From Lottia gigantea (lineage: Eukaryota > Mollusca > Gastropoda > Lottiidae): a stretch of 64,000 bases of DNA. Numbering within the stretch: the first letter of the stretch is position 1; every line of letters starts with the position of its first letter. The stretch spans positions 1,330,366-1,394,365 of the forward strand of contig NW_008708645.1 in the NCBI RefSeq assembly GCF_000327385.1, written 5' to 3'. Shown piece by piece: positions 1 through 10,818 of the stretch. A program made the position numbers and the translations under genes. The notes under the pieces were generated by a model that was given only the letters and a program-made list of their open reading frames with translations, did not search any database and had not been told where the DNA came from.

Positions 1-1982
1 ATCGTCTCTGGCAGAGGTTCAAGTCCGAAGATGTTTCCATCCTCAAGATTTCGAACCCATTTCAAGAATTGAAGTCCATGCCTTTTCTGATGCAAGTAAA
101 GATGCTCTTGGTGCAGTTTTATACCTGCGACTCATCAATACTAATGGTCAGATTCACGTCTCCTTCGTGAAAGGATCTGCTAAAGTTAAGCCTCAACGAC
201 ACCTATCAATTCCCAGAATGGAGCTCTGCGCAGCTGTATTACTTGTCACAACCGTCAAACAGACCTTAGCAGAGTTGGAGTATGAAATTGATAGTACATA
301 CTACTATACAGATTCCAAAGTTGTCCTGGATACNNNNNNNNNNNNNNNNNNNNNNNNNNNNNNNNNNNNNNNNNNNNNNNNNNNNNNNNNNNNNNNNNNN
401 NNNNNNNNNNNNNNNNNNNNNNNNNNNNNNNNNNNNNNNNNNNNNNNNNNNNNNNNNNNNNNNNNNNNNNNNNNNNNNNNNNNNNNNNNNNNNNNNNNNN
501 NNNNNNNNNNNNNNNNNNNNNNNNNNNNNNNNNNNNNNNNNNNNNNNNNNNNNNNNNNNNNNNNNNNNNNNNNNNNNNNNNNNNNNNNNNNNNNNNNNNN
601 NNNNNNNNNNNNNNNNNNNNNNNNNNNNNNNNNNNNNNNNNNNNNNNNNNNNNNNNNNNNNNNNNNNNNNNNNNNNNNNNNNNNNNNNNNNNNNNNNNNN
701 NNNNNNNNNNNNNNNNNNNNNNNNNNNNNNNNNNNNNNNNNNNNNNNNNNNNNNNNNNNNNNNNNNNNNNNNNNNNNNNNNNNNNNNNNNNNNNNNNNNN
801 NNNNNNNNNNNNNNNNNNNNNNNNNNNNNNNNNNNNNNNNNNNNNNNNNNNNNNNNNNNNNNNNNNNNNNNNNNNNNNNNNNNNNNNNNNNNNNNNNNNN
901 NNNNNNNNNNNNNNNNNNNNNNNNNNNNNNNNNNNNNNNNNNNNNNNNNNNNNNNNNNNNNNNNNNNNNNNNNNNNNNNNNNNNNNNNNNNNNNNNNNNN
1001 NNNNNNNNNNNNNNNNNNNNNNNNNNNNNNNNNNNNNNNNNNNNNNNNNNNNNNNNNNNNNNNNNNNNNNNNNNNNNNNNNNNNNNNNNNNNNNNNNNNN
1101 NNNNNNNNNNNNNNNNTATCAACCAGGAAGACTCGTAGCGGATCTGTCAACAGCAAACGATGGGGAATTATCTTCACCTGTCTATATAGTCGAGCCATCC
1201 ATATAGAAGTTGTAGACTCCATGGATACTTCCGCCTTCATCAACGCACTACGACGCTTTTTCGCAATCAGGGGTCCAGTCTCCATCTTACGCTCTGATTG
1301 TGAAACAAATTTTGTGGGAGCACGGAACGAATTAAAGGAAGCTCTTGAAGATATTGACAACGACCAAGTAAAAAACTTTCTACAAGAACGTGAGTGCCAA
1401 TGGCTATGGAACCCGCCTCATGCTTCTCACTTCGGTGGAATATGGGAGCGTCAGATTGGTACTGTACGACGTGTGCTGGAAGGCATGCTACTGGAACTTG
1501 GTAAACCACAACTGACTCATGACCTGCTTATCACTCTTATGTCTGAAGCTGCGGCAATAGTCAACTCAAGACCACTTTCCATGAAATCTCGTCCATATAC
1601 AACTGTTCCAGGAATATTTGATAAGCCAGATTTATATTGTCAGCGCCGCTGGAGAAGAGTTCAATATTTAGCCGACCAATTTTGGTTAAGATGGCGCAAA
1701 GAATACCTCCAGAACCAACAACCTTGACGTAAATGGAACAAAACCACTCAGAACCTAGCAGCCAATGATATCGTACTAATTCACGAGAAGGATGCTGTAA
1801 GAGGTCTTTGGCCTAAAGGACGCATTGTTAAAGTTCAACCAAGCTCTGATGGTATTGTTCGCCAAGCAGAAGTAGAAACCTTCGAAGATGATCGCCCAGG
1901 ATCAAAACAGCTTACTTTGAGAAGGAAAAGATTTCTCCGACCAACCACAGAACTAGTATTCCTGTACCGTCCCGGAAATTAG
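1..1982 (+). mobile_element. BEL/Pao LTR retrotransposon fossil, 3' part of pol
   Basis: Retroelement polyprotein of the BEL/Pao clade; its enzymes copy element RNA into DNA and integrate it. Before the assembly gap, the reading around 167-333 shows IPRMELCAA and YTDSKVVLD, typical of the Pao region at the RNase H side. After the gap, 1117-1620 is an integrase catalytic core, with SDCETNFVGA around the second acidic residue and GGIWERQIGTVRRVL around the glutamate. The stretch 1735-1982 matches the Pao C-terminal domain (RGLWPKGRIVKV and a basic end near LRRKRFLRP). The 5' half (gag, protease, most of the RT) lies outside the window. The copy is degraded and carries at least two breaks, so I treat it as a fossil. 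Family assignment is firm; lineage within BEL/Pao is not resolved. Confidence 0.9.
334..1116. other. Assembly gap (783 N)
   Basis: A run of N inside the BEL/Pao fossil. Its length may be an estimate. It hides the stretch between the RNase H side and the integrase, so open frames that cross it are artefacts. Confidence 0.99.
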
Positions 1983-2017
1983 ATGATAGTAAAAGTTATT
2001 AACTTTTAAGTGGGGAA

Positions 2018-2520
2018 TGTGCTGTTTTATAAACATTTATTGATTTATCTTTTGAAAACATTCTAAAAGTGTCACATATAGCGCACCTTATTTTTTATTA
2101 TTAATAATGCGATTCACCAGTCCCTTATAACTCGCGTTGTATTCGGGTTGTCATTCGAGTTGATCCATCTAATAAGTATTTTTATTTTGATATTTATGTT
2201 AATTCTATATGCATGAGATTATCAGGAGTACAAATGCAAGCAAGAATTTTATCATGTCACATTTATTTTATTATCGTAAGCATATTCCTAGGACTGCGCA
2301 CGTGGAACTCTCTACTCGATTCACTGTTCTTTAAAAGTCTGGTTAATTGTGTCTCGATTGTTATGGCATGGCGCCATTTGTTTTAAGAATTGTTTGCCGT
2401 GGCTAAGATGTCATTGCTTTACAGTTATTTTACCACTACCTACTACCATTAAACACTGTGAATAAAATATCATCTATATTGACATTCTATCTTGATGGTT
2501 TTTGGGTGTGCGTTAGCCTG
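2018..2520 (+). repeat. Probable 3' LTR of the BEL/Pao fossil
   Basis: About 35 bp after the end of pol, a purine-rich tract (TAAGTGGGGAA, about 2007-2017) is followed by TGTGCTG, the expected layout of a polypurine tract and LTR start. An AATAAA signal sits at 2461-2466, a sensible position for an LTR polyadenylation site. No 5' LTR is in the window, so the right edge cannot be set by comparison; I place it near 2500-2560. Seen: tract, TG start, AATAAA. Inferred: LTR identity and length. Confidence 0.55.
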
Positions 2521-2640
2521 CCTGTGGCGCTAGTTGGGATTATCGTCAATTCCATCGGCAAAACAGAACAATCACACAATACCAAAAAATAATTATAAAA
2601 GCTAAACATATTCTTGATGTTATGCTTATTAAATGATACT

Positions 2641-2815
2641 TGGAAGGGAAACAGTCTTGAATTTGCGGGGTTAATTTGAGTATTGAATATGTAAGCAGTC
2701 TTCAGAAGTACTAGAACTGCACAAATTGCAAGATTTCTTCAAATATGCCTCATATTTCACATTCTATTTCTATATATGTCTTTTCTATATATGGCAGAGT
2801 GTCAAAATATATCTG
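2641..2815 (+). repeat. MITE-A copy (left part)
   Basis: Left half of a dispersed repeat of about 300 bp also found near 6.75, 22.45, 40.45, 45.15 and 56.1 kb. Shared blocks here are the GGGTTAATTTGAG start, the CAGTCTTCAGAAGTAC block and the TTCTATTTCTATATATG block. Better copies end in TGTCCCTTTA and begin near AGGGACA-like sequence, suggesting short terminal inverted repeats. It is non-coding. Similarity fades after about 2815. Confidence 0.65.
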
Positions 2816-5800
2816 GTGCAGATGTTTCATATTAGAATAGTAGATGACAGATTATGTCCGACCGGTCATCCAGTAATTTTTCTGGACACTGACTTTGACT
2901 ATTTTGAAGCCTAAAGCGATTAATTGGAGCAAGCTCACTTCTAGCTTTTTCAACATCTTAAGAATCTATTATATTTAATCACTAAGAATATCTTAGGACT
3001 TAAAAGACATAAACTTCACATACATTTACATGACTAACACACACAGCTCGACAAATCTGCCCCTGTCCCTACCATGTGACATTTGGATGGGATATTTAGG
3101 GACATATAATGAAAATTTTCATGGGACTTGCTACTACCCATTTTTGGGACGCTAGTTTTTGAGAATTTTAACCAGGACAAAGGCCCAATTTGGTATAAAT
3201 TTTGGTAGCTATACAAAGCTGAACCATTAATTAGTTACAATCAGGGTTTATGTTTTTCCCTGCTTCGTATAACTCCGTAAGTTAAGCCTACCCCCCACCC
3301 CTCCTTGGAGCTGCCACTGGAGAAGATACCTCTGTACATTAATGTGTTAATATTAAAACACAAGGATCAGTGTCTTATTCAGCAACTTAAATAGCTCAAT
3401 TGCATATAAAAATTGGATTATCTTCATAAATATATTGGAGAAACATTACAAGAAAGTTTGTAAAGGCTTAAAAAAAATGCCAAGGGGTGTGTCATAAACT
3501 GTTGTGTTTTCTATGAATTTGATAAGTACATTTTATGTTTTTGAAGTTCTAAAAGAGATTAGTTTTGAAGAATCATTTGATATGTTTCAAGCATGACTGA
3601 ATGTAGAGTTGTTAAATTCCATTCCTTAGATTTTAATCTCATGTTATATCAAGATACACCATAAAAGCTTTTGAAAACAGAGAAATGTGTCTTTTTGTTG
3701 TTTTTATAGAACTAAATTTCTAAATGATTGTATGAAACCATATGGAATTATAGTTCTTACTGTTTTGCTTCTTATTGGGCCAATAAAGAGAGACAATGCC
3801 ATGCTGAGAGTCTAGACCTAACAGACCATACCTCATATTCATTTCATCTAAATAACTGAATACTTTTCCACAAAGAGTGCAAAAAAATGTTGAGTCAAGG
3901 TATGGTATTACATCATGAATTAATCAGAGGTCATCTAGGTTTGCTAGCAGGAGTTGTTGATCAATGTGAGGAGGGAAAGAAACAACTATATTTTACAAGG
4001 ATAACAACTTCTGTTCATCATTAAGGATCCTTTCTACCAGCTGGTCCTTGACCAATACTCTTGGTATTGATATTTCACGAATCATCCGTACCCATTTACA
4101 GCTGGGTTGACTGGAATTATGAGTGAAAATGACTCATATAAAAGTCAGCGAACTCTCACAATCCGACCAAGATTAGAACCCACAATCACCAATGAACCAA
4201 GCAAATGACAGCATATAAAGAACCAATCAACTAACCGACTGTGCCATAAAACCTCATCAAGTTCAGTGTAAAATATAAAATTCAAGGTTTGGAGTGGAAG
4301 TTGAAAATATGATATGAAGCATATCAATTTACCATTGTTAAGTTGGATACAAGATAAAGTTTTTAAGATCTGTGATAACCTGTATGATATATGATCAAGC
4401 CTGTTGTTAAATATGAGAAGTAAAAGTGTAGTATATTATTATATATAATATGTATAAAACGTGTCGTATGTTTTTATAATTATAAAGTATCAATTTCCGT
4501 TATTACAGGACATTAATCATAACATTTTGATAAACTTGTCACATTTCACACTATGTTTAAATTACCTCCTCCTGGTGGAAATTTGAAATAGGAAAGAAAC
4601 CCTACGAAGCAAGGAAACATACACCAACATCAGCAGTTTATGATAATAATAATGACACAATATTTGATAATCAGTACATAAGATCTTATATTGTTCCTAA
4701 ACCTCACTGAAATGGCCTAAAAATTACTGCCTCAATACGCTCCACTGGATATAATCACGCACTGTATGTTATTTTCATCATCACAAACAAACAAAAATAC
4801 TCAACAATGATTTTGAAAAATTGTGTTATTATGACATTATTCACATGGGTGTTCTGTTTTTCTATCAACAACATTGTTTTCTGATGACAATTTTATGATT
4901 CCAAAAGAATTTTTCTTTTATGGCTGAACAGATGATTCTGTTAGAGTTGCATGGCCTAAATAATGTTAACGCTTTTAATATCTATCTTGGAACATAACCC
5001 GCTTTGTCACCAATAAGCATTGGCTAAATTTTCTCTTTTGTGAAAATTTATTTCAGTAAGAATGTCTCAATCACAAGGCATTTGACTGACAGCTAGTTCT
5101 CAGTAAGTTAGATCATATTTAGTAAAATTTTTGTAATAAAGAAGTGGGCAGAGAAACTGAAATGAAAATTTTAATAAGTGTTATCAAGCTCAACCTTAGC
5201 AGAAATTTAGATTAAATTCTTTCAAATAAGTATAAAGAGAAAACCTGTTTTAGAATTTATTTTTTCAATAATGCACAAATCAAATCCTGTATAATAAAAA
5301 TATAGTTTTGATTAAATAAACCAGTTTCAAAAACTTTTCACAAAAATCGTGACAATGATATTGAATTTGTAAACTGTAAAAAGAGAAAGTTGCAATTTTT
5401 GAGATGTTTATTGATTAGATACTAGCAATTCTCTGTGCGTGAATCTCATTATGTTGTGTCTATTAAAGGGCAAGTCTGATATTTTTTAGCAAAATTAAAG
5501 TGCTCAATTTAACGAAAACTATAGACTAAATCTGGAGATGTGTTTCTCTTCACTTATCTCAAGGTTTTAATATAAAAAATGATGTCATTAATTTCTAGAA
5601 CACCAAAACTTAAGGTTTTACAGGCAGTATGTTTTTTAATTTTTTAATATCACCAATTACTATAATCTCCATTTAAATATTTTAATCTATATATTGTGTT
5701 TTAATCTGTGTATATATTAGTCTGTTAATCTTGTTTATAGGTATTTATTGTTATGTTTGTTTATGCATATATATTGTATATCATCCTCAGTATTGGCTAA

Positions 5801-5909
5801 GTGATATATTAAAAATTATTGTTAAGTCTAGTATTTAATGTGTTGTAATTAACTAAAGAGGAAGATTGGAAAATAACTGAGAGAAGAAAAGGTGTAACCA
5901 TATAATAAT
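2816..5909. other. AT-rich sequence, no gene seen
   Basis: Open frames do not exceed about 60 codons and none has a recognisable motif or convincing splice context. I see only homopolymer and AT tracts. Confidence 0.6.
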
Positions 5910-6162
5910 TTTGTAATTGTATCGGGGACACTGATAACATCAATTTTCAAGCAGACGTCTGTGGTTCTTGCAATTCAACTATAACGAAGCGATTGATCAC
6001 AAAATATTATTATCACACAAGGCCCTTTGCAATTAGTGATGTCATTGAACACTTAGTTTTATTAGTTTTAGTGGAATCTGATTGGAATGGTTCTAATTGA
6101 TTTTCTCGGTGTCCCTGATATACACATAAAAAGTTTAGAAAACCTCTTAACAATCCTTTTAC
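5910..6162. repeat. MITE-B copy
   Basis: Non-coding repeat with partly complementary ends. The left part has TATCGGGGACAC; the right part has GGTGTCCCTGATATACACA followed by a block whose reverse complement reads GGTTTTCTAAA. The internal CAGACGTCTGTGG block recurs near 20.3 kb and, with changes, near 50.3 kb. A short length, inverted ends and several copies suggest a miniature inverted-repeat element; the parent transposon is not identified. Confidence 0.6.
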
Positions 6163-6747
6163 TAAATCATATACATATTTTTTCCAATTGTTCAATCTTT
6201 ATTTTTACTGTATAAATAAATAATGTTAAATGTAAACCAGAAAGATTATCAAAAGTTTATTTCAAACTAACAGGAAACTAATTTTCTGCCTTATCAAAAT
6301 GAATGTTTTTCTTCTCTGAATTTTAATGTAATTTTCATATTGCAGAAAAAGGAAGATAAGAAACTTTCTAAGTACAAAAGGTGAATTTTGTTTAGATTAA
6401 GCACAGTGCTGTCAGGTGGAGCCCACATATAAATTATGATTTCTATGATGGAGAATAGATAGATAGAAATAATTTGTACATCAAAGAGTTACAAGCATAA
6501 AGGATCATTGTTATTTTAGACAATAAAATCTTAAATTTGTAGACCAACAGTCCCCTTTCAATTGATGTCTTGCAATAATTTTATCATCTTTTATCATCAG
6601 ATATATACCTTTCATAACATTCATTAAAAGAGGGTAAAAGCAGCAAACAGCATTTCTAATAAATAGATATATCACATTGATATAAATCTGGACATACACT
6701 AAAAGCCATAGTTTCCCACAGTTTGAGGTTAGTGGGGGGAACTGCAC
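6163..6747. other. AT-rich sequence, no gene seen
   Basis: Nothing recognisable on either strand. The minus-strand frame at 6511-6747 has no domain and low-complexity composition. Confidence 0.6.
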
Positions 6748-6950
6748 AAAAATCTCATAATCCCTTCAAATATAACTCAAATTAGAAATTTATTTTCTAT
6801 TTTAATATATTTTTATGGATTTGAAGGATCAAATTCCAACGGATTCAACAGAGAGCTGTGAATAATATTACGGTTTGGCTTAGCTAAAAAAAATCCTGTT
6901 TCTGAGACTAAGGTACGATTGGTCAAATACATGGTGAACATGTCCCTTTA
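6748..6950 (+). repeat. MITE-A copy (right part)
   Basis: Shares the CTCATAATCCCTTCAAATAT block, the TTTCTGAGACTAAGG block and the terminal TGTCCCTTTA with the other MITE-A copies. The left half is missing or too diverged to see. Confidence 0.65.
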
Positions 6951-9072
6951 AATATAATTTATTAACATAATATAACATGTCCTTTCATACTCTTTACTTA
7001 CCTTACAGGCTTGACAAATAGTCTGTTTGAATTACACTATAATGAAACGTGGGTCAAGTCATAATTCAATTCACATTATTTCAAACATATGTATCGCACA
7101 CAGGCTGATAATTTAGCAAAACATGATTGGAAGGTTTCAAAATGATAACCTACAAAAAGCTATGATATCATTTTATAAATCTATCCCAATGGAATAAAGA
7201 TAATGCAAATAAAAACTGTTGTACATGTTTCATAGTTTTGAATCCATCATAGATGACAAGTGGTTATTACAGTTTCATATTTTATGTCAGCTATGATAAA
7301 ATGAAGAGGGGGAAAGGGTTTTTTTTAACAAAAAGATAATTTTAAAGAACCTTTAATAATGTGAAGAACTATTTTAACAGCTATGACCAATAGAATGATT
7401 GATAGTGAGCGGTTGTGTAGAACTGTGAAGGGATTTTCTCCTTAAGTTTTTTTAGGTAAGAAAAACTGTTCTGCATTTCCATGTGGAGTGTTCATAGCTG
7501 AGGTTAGCTTAACGGTGTTAATAGCCTTCCTTGTTGTTTCTGAACCATGTTTTATTAATGTTATTGTAAACTGAGATATAATTTTTCATTTCCAAAGATT
7601 TTGTCCAATGATAGCAGCACTGTCAGTGATTTTTAGACAAGAATCTCTAATCCATCCTTGTCAAGGAAACTTACTGTGAAAATAGAAAATGATAAACTTC
7701 TGTAAAGCTTCTACTTTGACGTAAACTTAACCTTCCTGGTCCCTATGAATTTCTCCACAAGGATGGTAACACTATCCATCCTTTTCAAGAAAACTTGTAA
7801 ATAAGGCTTAAGTCATGATGCCAGAAACTATGGAAATACATGCCTTTAATAATGATGAGGTGTACAATTACAGAGAATGATTTATGAATGGACTTAAACC
7901 TATAATTATTATAAAATATGGTTGGAAAAACTATAATCATTATGAAGTAAAATATGGCTTGGAAAAAATATTTCGACATGAAGACTAGCCTACTGACCTT
8001 TCTAACTGTTAGATATCATTTACATAGACTAAAACTAGTCAACAGATACCGAATCCACTTTGCTTTCAAAAGAAAGTCTGATTATCCAATTGTATTTTAA
8101 GGAATTCAAAGGTGGTCAGTATCCCCTATATACAAATTTTCTTCAGAAAATCACTTTACAATCCCTTAAACAGTTTTTTAATGAAGCTCCAAGGTGTCAA
8201 TGTATGAATTTCTTTTACTGTTTGCAAACGTAATTGAAAAATGTGGTCTAAATTTCAACTTTTTTCTTAGCTGTAAACAATCCAATTGGGTGGTATAAAA
8301 ATTATAGTTGCACTAACAATTAAACTAGAGATTTCAAATGTTTTCCACCAGCTTTTACTCAAATAATCATTTCTACACCACTTCTGCTAAGGGAAAATGA
8401 TTAGCGAAATCAGCAAAGTAGATATTTAGCTGCAGAATGTATAATAAATTGTAATTATTTGTCAATCTTGCAGAGGTAGAAATGTTAAATTGTCAACAAT
8501 ATGGTTTGGGTGTATAAATACCATTCTTACTTTTTACATGCCCACACAAAATAAACCTATTGTTAACATGACAACAAGTTATAGGTGAGAATTCCATAAT
8601 GACAACACATTGTTAAGAGTTTATTTTTAAAACTTGTGCCTTCATAAGCTCATAATGAATTACATTCTGAAGAAACTTATATATATTTGAATACAGATCC
8701 CAGATGATTATCATAATTTATGCAACAAATTCCTGAGAGCTTATCACTGAGAAACAAGTACAACCTATCAGATAGTATTATAGTTCATTACCATTACCAA
8801 AAAATCATAGAAAAATTTGGATTGCAATGTTAAGTAATTTTGTAATGTACGCTGCTATAAAGAAATCAATCAAGTACTTGCTATCTGAATCGCAAAACAA
8901 AACCTGAAATCCTAAACAACATTTTGGGGAGATTTGTAGCAGCTAATGAACTTTTCACATGAGAAAGTATATCAATCATAAATGATTAAGCTATGGGATA
9001 TCACATTGAATTGAAAAGGACACAACCCATAGAATATGATGTCAACTTGAATAACAGACTGACTTTCTAAAT
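6951..9072. other. AT-rich sequence, no gene seen
   Basis: Only short, compositionally biased frames occur, such as the phenylalanine- and isoleucine-rich minus-strand frame at 7785-7979. There is no recognisable repeat family apart from simple AT tracts. Confidence 0.55.
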
Positions 9073-9565
9073 ACAGTGGAGCTGCATTTATCCAGAATAT
9101 TATATATATAAAAGTAACCGTTAATCAGGTGCTCCGGTGTCTAATAATAAAACAATAATAAAAGACAATTCAGTTGTATACGTTACTATTATTTAATAGT
9201 TCATATTTTGAGCTACCGTACTGTACATACGATTTTTATTGGAATTAATATTGTCGGCAAACTTTGTATTAAATTCTTCTTTACGTTTTAAAATGCAGCT
9301 TATTGTTCTTCGACGAAAACCAAATTTCATAGCTAAATATTTCTACGAAGAGTGGGGCACTTTCTCATAATCTCCAATAATTTGCTGTTTCATATCCCAG
9401 AGACACATCAGTATGGGCACGCTTCGCAGGACAAAAATTGTTAGCTTGAGAATTTAGAAAAAACGCGTAACAAAGAATGGCCAAGTTGCAGATTTCTTTT
9501 CTATTCGGTGTGATGAATGATACGAGTGTCACTGTGAGTTCTTCTAACCAGCTTCCGGATTAGTG
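9073..9565 (-). mobile_element. pogo/Tigger-like DNA transposon remnant
   Basis: The minus strand at 9208-9396 reads as the N-terminal CENP-B-type helix-turn-helix of a pogo/Tigger transposase. It contains QQIIGDYEKVPHSS, then LAMKFGFRRRTISCILKRK, the usual order of the first DNA-binding helices. This domain binds the element's terminal repeats. At the low-coordinate edge the + strand has CAGTGGAGCTGCATTTATCC (from about 9075), which resembles the Tigger terminal repeat start CAGTGGA. A convincing partner repeat was not found; CTTCCGGATTAG near 9550 is a weak candidate. One in-frame stop (TAG) interrupts the helix region and no DDE catalytic domain follows, so this is a deletion derivative. 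The family call rests on the HTH and the end sequence. Confidence 0.75.
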
Positions 9566-9569
9566 GTAT

Positions 9570-10018
9570 TTATGATGTCACTTGATTAGTGTTTAATAAA
9601 TCCTCATTATGAGATTAATTTTAAGCAATTAATTTAAATTACGTGTAAGCTATCTTTGGTTCAATCATACCTGAATACCATTAATCGTTCAGTTATACTT
9701 TAATGTCATCTTTAGTTCAGTCATACCTGAATTCTATTAATGATACAGGACGCATCAAACATTAGCCCTACGAAGTTACGGCACCGAAATTTGTGTTTAT
9801 AAATAATTATTGTTCATGATGCCTCATTGATCGGTGTTTAATAAATCGTTTTTTGAGAATGTGCGGTTAATTTAATGATCACGTCTAAGCTATCTTTCGT
9901 TCAGTAATACTTGAATTCAATTTTTCGTTCAGTCATACCTGAATATCATCATGATTACGGAACACATCAAACATTATCGCTACGATGATACTGCACAGTA
10001 ATTTATGTTTATAAATTA
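9570..10018. repeat. Diverged two-copy tandem duplication (about 247 bp)
   Basis: Two blocks starting near 9573 and 9820 share GTGTTTAATAAATC, AAGCTATCTTT followed by GTTCAGT, CAGTCATACCTGAAT, CATCAAACATTA followed by CTACGA, and TTATGTTTATAAAT in the same order. Each block also contains two internal repeats of the GTTCAGTCATACCTGAAT motif. It is non-coding and next to the Tigger-like remnant, of which it may be an internal part. Confidence 0.65.
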
Positions 10019-10609
10019 GTGAATCCTAATACTAAGGAATGCTAATGTTATTATCATGCTATGATAGTGTAATGTACTCTGATGTAAAATAGAGTAGTGT
10101 GTCCCTCCACAGAGTGTAGCTTTTAGATGCAGCAGAAATATGACTGGATGGTATCAACTGCTAGTCATATTTCACAAGATATTTATTAAGCTATGAATGC
10201 ATATCTTCCTGTTGAAAAGTATCTATACAAGTCAAACTATGTACTTCTACAGACTAAACCTAGCTAGTAGACACATAGTTATATAATGCCAAAAGTGAAT
10301 GAGCCACTACAGAGGTATTAAAACAAACAGCAGTAGTGTTCACACTCTTCTTTCTTGGAGATAAAAAGATGAAGATTACCGTCTGCCACCCACACTTTAT
10401 TTTACTTACATACTAAAGATCTATTTCAGATATCAGTGTTTGGGATTTACATACTCAATAGACTTTTTGTTAATGATCTTTCCCACACCAATAATATTGT
10501 GCCAAGAGCTGATTCAACAAATTACTGTATGAGATATTGAATGAAGAGAGTTATTGCCCATGTTAAAGTATTCACTAGAATTACATAAGAATTGCTAATA
10601 ACATTAAAT
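10019..10609. other. AT-rich sequence, no gene seen
   Basis: No coding signal and no repeat that I could match elsewhere in the window. Confidence 0.55.
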
Positions 10610-10818
10610 GGATTGTAAAGGGGTTTTTTAAAAAAAAATTTTATCACTTTGTTTAATGCAAACGTCCTAATAAATAAATAGTAGCTTTTGAGATAGTGAT
10701 GTCATAAAATGCTTACTTTTATTGGAAGCCACAGATATCTGATTAAAAATGACAATGGTGTAAATTGATGATACTGTACACATAAAATTTTTAGAAAATC
10801 TCTTTACAGTTCCATTAA
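10610..10818. repeat. MITE-B copy with clear terminal inverted repeats
   Basis: The left end GGATTGTAAAGGGGTTTT (from 10610) is mirrored on the right by a sequence whose reverse complement reads GAACTGTAAAGAGATTTTCT (ending near 10813). The internal GTGATGTCAT block is shared with the copy at 5.9-6.2 kb. The ends are about 30 bp with mismatches. Confidence 0.65.

Noticed and set aside
167-1727. Long open frames on both strands crossing the N run
   Set aside because: The frames at 266-1360 and 304-1122 on the minus strand, and the bridging of the gap on the + strand, exist only because N codons are not stops. Only the flanking BEL/Pao sequence is real.
2520-2545. Primer-binding-site-like TGGCGCTAGTTGGGAT after the BEL/Pao LTR
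   Set aside because: It would lie downstream of a 3' LTR, where no primer site is expected, and the tRNA match cannot be verified by eye.
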